DNA from: an uncultured Sphingobacteriales bacterium | Lineage (GTDB): Bacteria; Bacteroidota; Bacteroidia; Chitinophagales; Chitinophagaceae | Length of the DNA stretch: 64,000 nucleotides | Direction: 5' to 3' | NCBI GenBank assembly: GCA_937991535.1 | Contig: CALKHN010000122.1 | Coordinates: 45,648-109,647, forward strand | In this document: piece after piece, positions 59,994-64,000 of the stretch | Position numbering within the stretch: position 1 is the first letter of the stretch | Layout of the letters: each line of letters opens with the position of its first letter | Translations under genes and position numbers: made by a program | The notes under the pieces: generated by a model | Seen by the model: the letters and a program-made list of their open reading frames with translations, nothing else | Databases searched by the model: none | What the model was told of the DNA's origin: nothing

Positions 59994-62900
59994 ATGAATT
60001 TGAATGTGTTGCTCGATGAATACTTAAAAGATACCCGCATTTTTCAGATTGCGGACAGGATTGTATTGTCTAATCCCCAGCGTCTTTTTCTAAAAAACCT
60101 TTATGGCAGTGCTTCACAGTTTGTTTTTGGAGCCATTTTCCGGCACGATCTCGCTTCGCAGTTAAATCACCTGGTTGTATTAAACGATGCGGAGGAAGCC
60201 GCTTATTTTCACAATACTTTAGAGAATCTTACTTCGGCGCTCAATGTATTTTATTTTCCCTCTTCTTTCAAAAACAGGAAAAATTATAGGCAGCTTAACG
60301 CTTCGCATGTAATGCTCCGTACGGAAATGCTCACCCGTTTTTCTACTGCCACCGGCAACAGGGTAGGCGCTATTGTTACGCATCCTGAAGCATTGTTTGA
60401 AAAAGTAGTACTACCCAAAACCCTTTCCGGCAATATCATTCGCATTAAAGCCGGCGACAGCATCAACGTAAATGAATTGTTGTCGCAGTTTGTAGATTAC
60501 GGTTTTGAAAGAACTGATTTTGTATACGAGCCCGGTCAATTTGCCCTTCGGGGAGGTATATTGGATATTTATTCTTTTGGCAATGAAAAGCCCTACCGTG
60601 TTGAACTGTTTGGTAATGATGTGGATTCTATACGGATATTTGATCCCGAAACACAGTTGAGCGAAAGAAAGCTGTTGCAGGTAACGATCATTCCCAATGT
60701 GGAAACACAGTTTGATTCAGGAGAAAAGGTTTCTCTGTTGGAATTCCTCCCTGAAAACACGGTAATTTGGGTGCAGGACTGGGATGTGGTAAAGGAAAAG
60801 TTGAATGTGCAGGAAGAAGACCTGGAAATATTTTTCAGGGTACAGGAAACAGCAAGTAAACCACAGAACGATGATGATGACAATTTAGAAAAGAAGGACG
60901 TAACCACCGGCGATTTTGTGCCTGTAACAGCGATTGAAGAACAATTGCAGTTGCGCCATATTGTTGAATTTGGCCACACCCCTCATTTTGGTGGTATAGA
61001 AATAGCGTTTGACACCAAAGAACAGCCATCCTTTAACCGCCAGTTTGATTTCCTGATCAAAGATCTTAAAAACTGGGAAGCGAAGAAATACAATATTTAT
61101 CTTTTTGCCGAAAATCCAAGGCAATTAGAAAGAGTGCACAGTATTTTTGCAGACCTGAAAGCGGAAATACAATTTACTCCTGTACCCATTTCCATTCATG
61201 GAGGATTTATTGCGCACGATCTTAAAGTGGTTTGCTATACCGATCACCAGATATTTCAGCGCTACCACAAATACAGGATAAAGCAGGCCTATAATAAAAA
61301 TAAGGCGCTTACCCTTCGCTCCCTTCGTGAATTGCAACCGGGAGATTATGTTACGCACATTGATCATGGGGTAGGCATATACAGCGGATTGCAAAAGATT
61401 GAAGTAAATGGTAAACTGCAGGAAGCGGTTAGAATCATATACAAGGATACGGATATCCTGTACGTCAATATTAACTCACTTCATAAAATAGCCAAGTATA
61501 CTGGTAAGGAAGGTTCAGTACCCAAAGTGAATAAGCTGGGCAGCGATGCATGGCATAAACTAAAGGAAAAAACAAAAGCAAAAGTTAAGGAAATCGCTTT
61601 TGACCTTATTCAATTATACGCGCAGCGCAAGGCGCAGGTTGGTTTCGCACATAGTCCGGATAATTATATGCAAACGGAGTTGGAAGCTTCTTTTATTTAT
61701 GAAGACACACCCGATCAAAGCAAATCTGCGGCAGATGTAAAAAAAGATATGGAAGCGCCACATCCTATGGACAGGCTGGTTTGCGGAGATGTGGGTTTTG
61801 GTAAAACAGAAATAGCTGTTCGCGCTGCTTTTAAAACCTGCTGCGATAATAAACAGGCCGCCATCCTGGTACCTACCACCATTCTCGCTTTCCAGCATTA
61901 TAAAACATTTAAAGACCGGCTTAAGGATTTTCCTGTAACGGTAGATTATATCAATCGCTTTAAATCGTCCAAAGAAAAAAAGGAAACGCTCAAAAAGTTG
62001 CAGGAAGGTAAAATCGATATTATTATTGGAACACATGCACTGGTGGGAAAAGAAGTTAAATTCAAAGACCTGGGCTTATTGGTGATTGATGAGGAACAAA
62101 AGTTTGGTGTTGGGCACAAAGAGAAGATCAAAACACTTAAAACCAATGTGGATTGTCTTACACTAACGGCAACGCCTATTCCAAGAACATTACAGTTCAG
62201 CCTGATGGGCGCGAGAGATTTAAGTATTATCAATACCCCTCCGCCCAACCGGCAGCCCATACAAACAGAAGTACAGGTATTTAATGAAGACAATATCCGT
62301 GACGCGATATATTACGAAACGGAAAGGGGCGGGCAGGTTTTTTTCATTCATAACCGTGTGCTGGGATTAAATGAAATGGCCAACATCATACAGGGCTTAT
62401 GTCCCGATTTAAGTATAGGTGTGGCGCACGGGCAATTGGAAGGGCATGTACTGGAGGAGCGGATACTGGATTTTATTGAGCATAAGTATGATGTGCTGGT
62501 GTCTACCAATATTGTGGAAAGCGGGGTGGATATTCCAAACGTAAATACCATCATTGTTAACAATGCGCACCAGTTCGGTTTAAGCGATCTGCACCAGTTA
62601 CGTGGGCGCGTGGGCAGAAGCAATAAAAAAGCTTTTTGTTACCTGCTGGCGCCGCCGGTAAGCACCTTGCCGGATGATTCGCGCAAACGCCTGCAAACGC
62701 TGGAGCAGCATAGCGAACTGGGCAGCGGTTTTCAGATCGCCATGCGCGACCTCGATATTCGCGGCGCCGGTAATTTACTGGGTGGCGAACAAAGTGGATT
62801 TATGGCAGAGATAGGATTTGAAATGTACCAGAAAATATTAGATGAAGCCATAAGGGAATTAAAACGCACTTCATTCAGGGAAGTATTTAAGGAAGAGATC

Positions 62901-63398
62901 CAGAAACAGGAAGATTTTGTGCAGGATTGCACGATAGACACCGATCTTGAAATACTGATTCCTGATGCCTACGTGGAAAGCATCAATGAAAGATTATCGT
63001 TGTATACCCGGTTAGACAATTGTGATACGGAAGAAGACCTGCAGCAGTTTCATGCAGAAATGGGAGACCGCTTCGGACCCGTACCATCCCAGGTGGAAGA
63101 TCTTTTTACTACCGTACGTTGCCGGAGACTGGCGGTAGAACTCGGGTTTGAAAAAATGGTGCTGAAAGAGGAAACCTTAAGGTGCTATTTTATCAATAAC
63201 CCCGACTCGCCCTATTTTGAATCGGACACATTCAATAACATGCTCCGGTTTGTGCAAACCCTTACCCACAAAGCAAGGCTAAAGCAAACGGGAAGAAATT
63301 TCCTGCTCATTCACGAAGACATAAAAGGCATGGAGCAGTTGTATCATTTCCTCTTTAAAATGCATCAGTATACGAGAGAACATATTGATGTTGCATGA
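59994..63398 (+). CDS. mfd: Transcription-repair coupling factor
   Basis: ATP-dependent translocase that removes RNA polymerase stalled at DNA lesions and recruits UvrA. 1134 residues with the standard order. A UvrB-homology N-terminal region includes FVYEPGQFALRGGILDIYSFG. The RNA polymerase-interacting (CarD-like) domain starts LQPGDYVTHIDHGVGIYSGL near residue 450. The helicase core has Walker A CGDVGFGKTEIAVRAAF, DEEQ (LVIDEEQKFGVGHKE), LTATPIPRTLQ and the TRG-type HQLRGRVGRSNKKAFCYLL. The C-terminal domain (ERLSLYTRLDNCDTEEDLQ) masks UvrA binding. A Asp/Asn-rich loop lies near residues 285-300. Start ATG 59994. Confidence 0.97.
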   Translation: MNLNVLLDEYLKDTRIFQIADRIVLSNPQRLFLKNLYGSASQFVFGAIFRHDLASQLNHLVVLNDAEEAAYFHNTLENLTSALNVFYFPSSFKNRKNYRQLNASHVMLRTEMLTRFSTATGNRVGAIVTHPEALFEKVVLPKTLSGNIIRIKAGDSINVNELLSQFVDYGFERTDFVYEPGQFALRGGILDIYSFGNEKPYRVELFGNDVDSIRIFDPETQLSERKLLQVTIIPNVETQFDSGEKVSLLEFLPENTVIWVQDWDVVKEKLNVQEEDLEIFFRVQETASKPQNDDDDNLEKKDVTTGDFVPVTAIEEQLQLRHIVEFGHTPHFGGIEIAFDTKEQPSFNRQFDFLIKDLKNWEAKKYNIYLFAENPRQLERVHSIFADLKAEIQFTPVPISIHGGFIAHDLKVVCYTDHQIFQRYHKYRIKQAYNKNKALTLRSLRELQPGDYVTHIDHGVGIYSGLQKIEVNGKLQEAVRIIYKDTDILYVNINSLHKIAKYTGKEGSVPKVNKLGSDAWHKLKEKTKAKVKEIAFDLIQLYAQRKAQVGFAHSPDNYMQTELEASFIYEDTPDQSKSAADVKKDMEAPHPMDRLVCGDVGFGKTEIAVRAAFKTCCDNKQAAILVPTTILAFQHYKTFKDRLKDFPVTVDYINRFKSSKEKKETLKKLQEGKIDIIIGTHALVGKEVKFKDLGLLVIDEEQKFGVGHKEKIKTLKTNVDCLTLTATPIPRTLQFSLMGARDLSIINTPPPNRQPIQTEVQVFNEDNIRDAIYYETERGGQVFFIHNRVLGLNEMANIIQGLCPDLSIGVAHGQLEGHVLEERILDFIEHKYDVLVSTNIVESGVDIPNVNTIIVNNAHQFGLSDLHQLRGRVGRSNKKAFCYLLAPPVSTLPDDSRKRLQTLEQHSELGSGFQIAMRDLDIRGAGNLLGGEQSGFMAEIGFEMYQKILDEAIRELKRTSFREVFKEEIQKQEDFVQDCTIDTDLEILIPDAYVESINERLSLYTRLDNCDTEEDLQQFHAEMGDRFGPVPSQVEDLFTTVRCRRLAVELGFEKMVLKEETLRCYFINNPDSPYFESDTFNNMLRFVQTLTHKARLKQTGRNFLLIHEDIKGMEQLYHFLFKMHQYTREHIDVA

Positions 63399-63433
63399 CC
63401 CATTGCATCGCTGGGTGAATAGATTTTGTTCCT

Positions 63434-63480
63434 GCCGGGGGGCTGGCCAGCCCTCAAAGGCTTTTGATGAAGACCCCGGC
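63434..63480. repeat. GC-rich nested palindrome between mfd and DUF4870 gene
   Basis: A 7-bp outer inverted repeat (63434-63440 with 63474-63480) encloses the perfect 12-bp palindrome ggctggccagcc (63441-63452). No T-run follows, so a terminator role is doubtful; it stands out as GC-rich in an AT-rich gap. Confidence 0.45.
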
Positions 63481-63539
63481 GCGACTTTAATTATGAAATT
63501 TCTGCGAATTGAATTATATTTCCGTACAAAATAAAATGT

Positions 63540-63902
63540 ATGGAGCAACAAAACACGTTCCTGGGAACAGATGAACAACCCATTGTAACGCCTACCAGCG
63601 ATGAAAAAACATTGGCCATCCTTTCACATATACTCACTATAGTGGTTTGGTTATTTGCACCGCTGGTTATTTACCTGATAAAAAAAGATGAGTCTAAATT
63701 TGTTGCGGAGCATGCAAAGGAATCCCTGAACTTCCAGATAACAGTTGCCCTGGTCTGTATTGTATTATTTATCACCATTATTGGTATTTTTTTATTGTGG
63801 ATCGTAGGTATCATCGCACTGATACTGGTAATTGTAGCTACCATTAAAGCCAACGACGGGAAGTTATACCGTTATCCGTTTACATTAAGGCTGATCAAGT
63901 AA
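63540..63902 (+). CDS. DUF4870 family small membrane protein
   Basis: 120-residue membrane protein of the DUF4870 (Tic20-like) family. After a polar N-terminus, TSDEKTLAILSHILTIVVWLFAPLVIYLIKKDESKFVAEHAKESLNFQ is split over the first helix and the highly conserved HAKESLNFQ block, followed by two more hydrophobic segments (ITVALVCIVLFITIIGIF, LWIVGIIALILVIVATIKA) and the closing NDGKLYRYPFTLRLIK. Function is unknown; related small proteins occur widely as single genes. ATG at 63540 gives the family-typical N-terminus. The final 98 bp after it contain nothing recognisable. Confidence 0.88.
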   Translation: MEQQNTFLGTDEQPIVTPTSDEKTLAILSHILTIVVWLFAPLVIYLIKKDESKFVAEHAKESLNFQITVALVCIVLFITIIGIFLLWIVGIIALILVIVATIKANDGKLYRYPFTLRLIK

Positions 63903-64000
63903 TATCATACCTGGGTGGCGGCAAGAGAGCAAAGGTGGTGGGGTGTAATAATTAACCGCCATCAATTTTATCAAAAAAGGAATACCCATTTGCCAACTGC

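Overview
The window is chromosomal DNA of a Bacteroidetes bacterium, most likely a member of the Chitinophagaceae. The evidence is the set of lineage markers (GldC, GldH, a DUF4290 protein, a secreted protein with a type IX secretion C-terminal sorting tail, a Bacteroidetes-type LptC, a MurA with Asp in place of the catalytic Cys), the near absence of Shine-Dalgarno sequences, and repeated use of the Bacteroidetes promoter word TAnnTTTG. No rRNA, tRNA, CRISPR array or prophage was found. The window is almost entirely housekeeping and core-accessory genes.

Layout. 1-9.8 kb: the 3'-truncated view of purD, two tandem POT peptide transporters, a Spy/CpxP-like periplasmic protein, NADP-isocitrate dehydrogenase, ApaG, a membrane fatty-acid desaturase and an orphan adenine DNA methylase. 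9.8-18.2 kb: amidohydrolase lipoprotein, ligA, a NUMOD4/HNH-HTH protein, DUF2461, asd with a candidate lysine-rich leader peptide and attenuator, and an FMN-binding glutamate-synthase-like protein. 18.2-29.3 kb: CBS-domain membrane protein, murA-gmk preceded by DUF4290, a T9SS cargo protein, a glycosyltransferase, the gldC-yqeY-cvpA run, and the overlapping coaX - outer-membrane barrel - lptC operon. 29.5-42.8 kb: GH63-like glucosidase, NAD(P)-binding epimerase, lysS, an orphan ABC ATPase, ThuA-like protein, outer-membrane and OmpA-type envelope proteins and an 806-residue Tyr/Gly-rich protein. 42.8-45.3 kb: a decayed patch with a broken DUF1761 gene, a VOC protein, a short secreted ORF and a TlpA-like lipoprotein. 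45.3-49.1 kb: a five-gene minus-strand operon rluE-like, yicC, gldH, histidine kinase, response regulator. 49.5-64 kb: lpxD-like acyltransferase, envelope and sugar-nucleotide-type genes, ftsX-pheS, leuS, a secreted unknown, mfd and a DUF4870 protein.

The most unusual object is leuS (55259-58540). It carries a 498-bp insert (exactly 166 codons), bounded by imperfect C-rich inverted repeats and encoding an apparently intact DUF559 (PD-(D/E)XK-like) nuclease domain. The insert reads in frame through both repeats and lies at the entrance of the LeuRS editing domain. The same gene carries a second in-frame palindrome/AT-rich repeat upstream, and sequence related to that repeat recurs in the gap behind leuS. 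A wider family of degenerate, word-like intergenic repeats occurs throughout the window, with exact 11-15-bp words shared between gaps up to 42 kb apart, and seems to have run into the 3' end of lysS too. The second notable item is the asd leader: a lysine-rich 20-codon ORF, an intrinsic terminator and a competing pairing, arranged as in classical ribosome-mediated attenuation.
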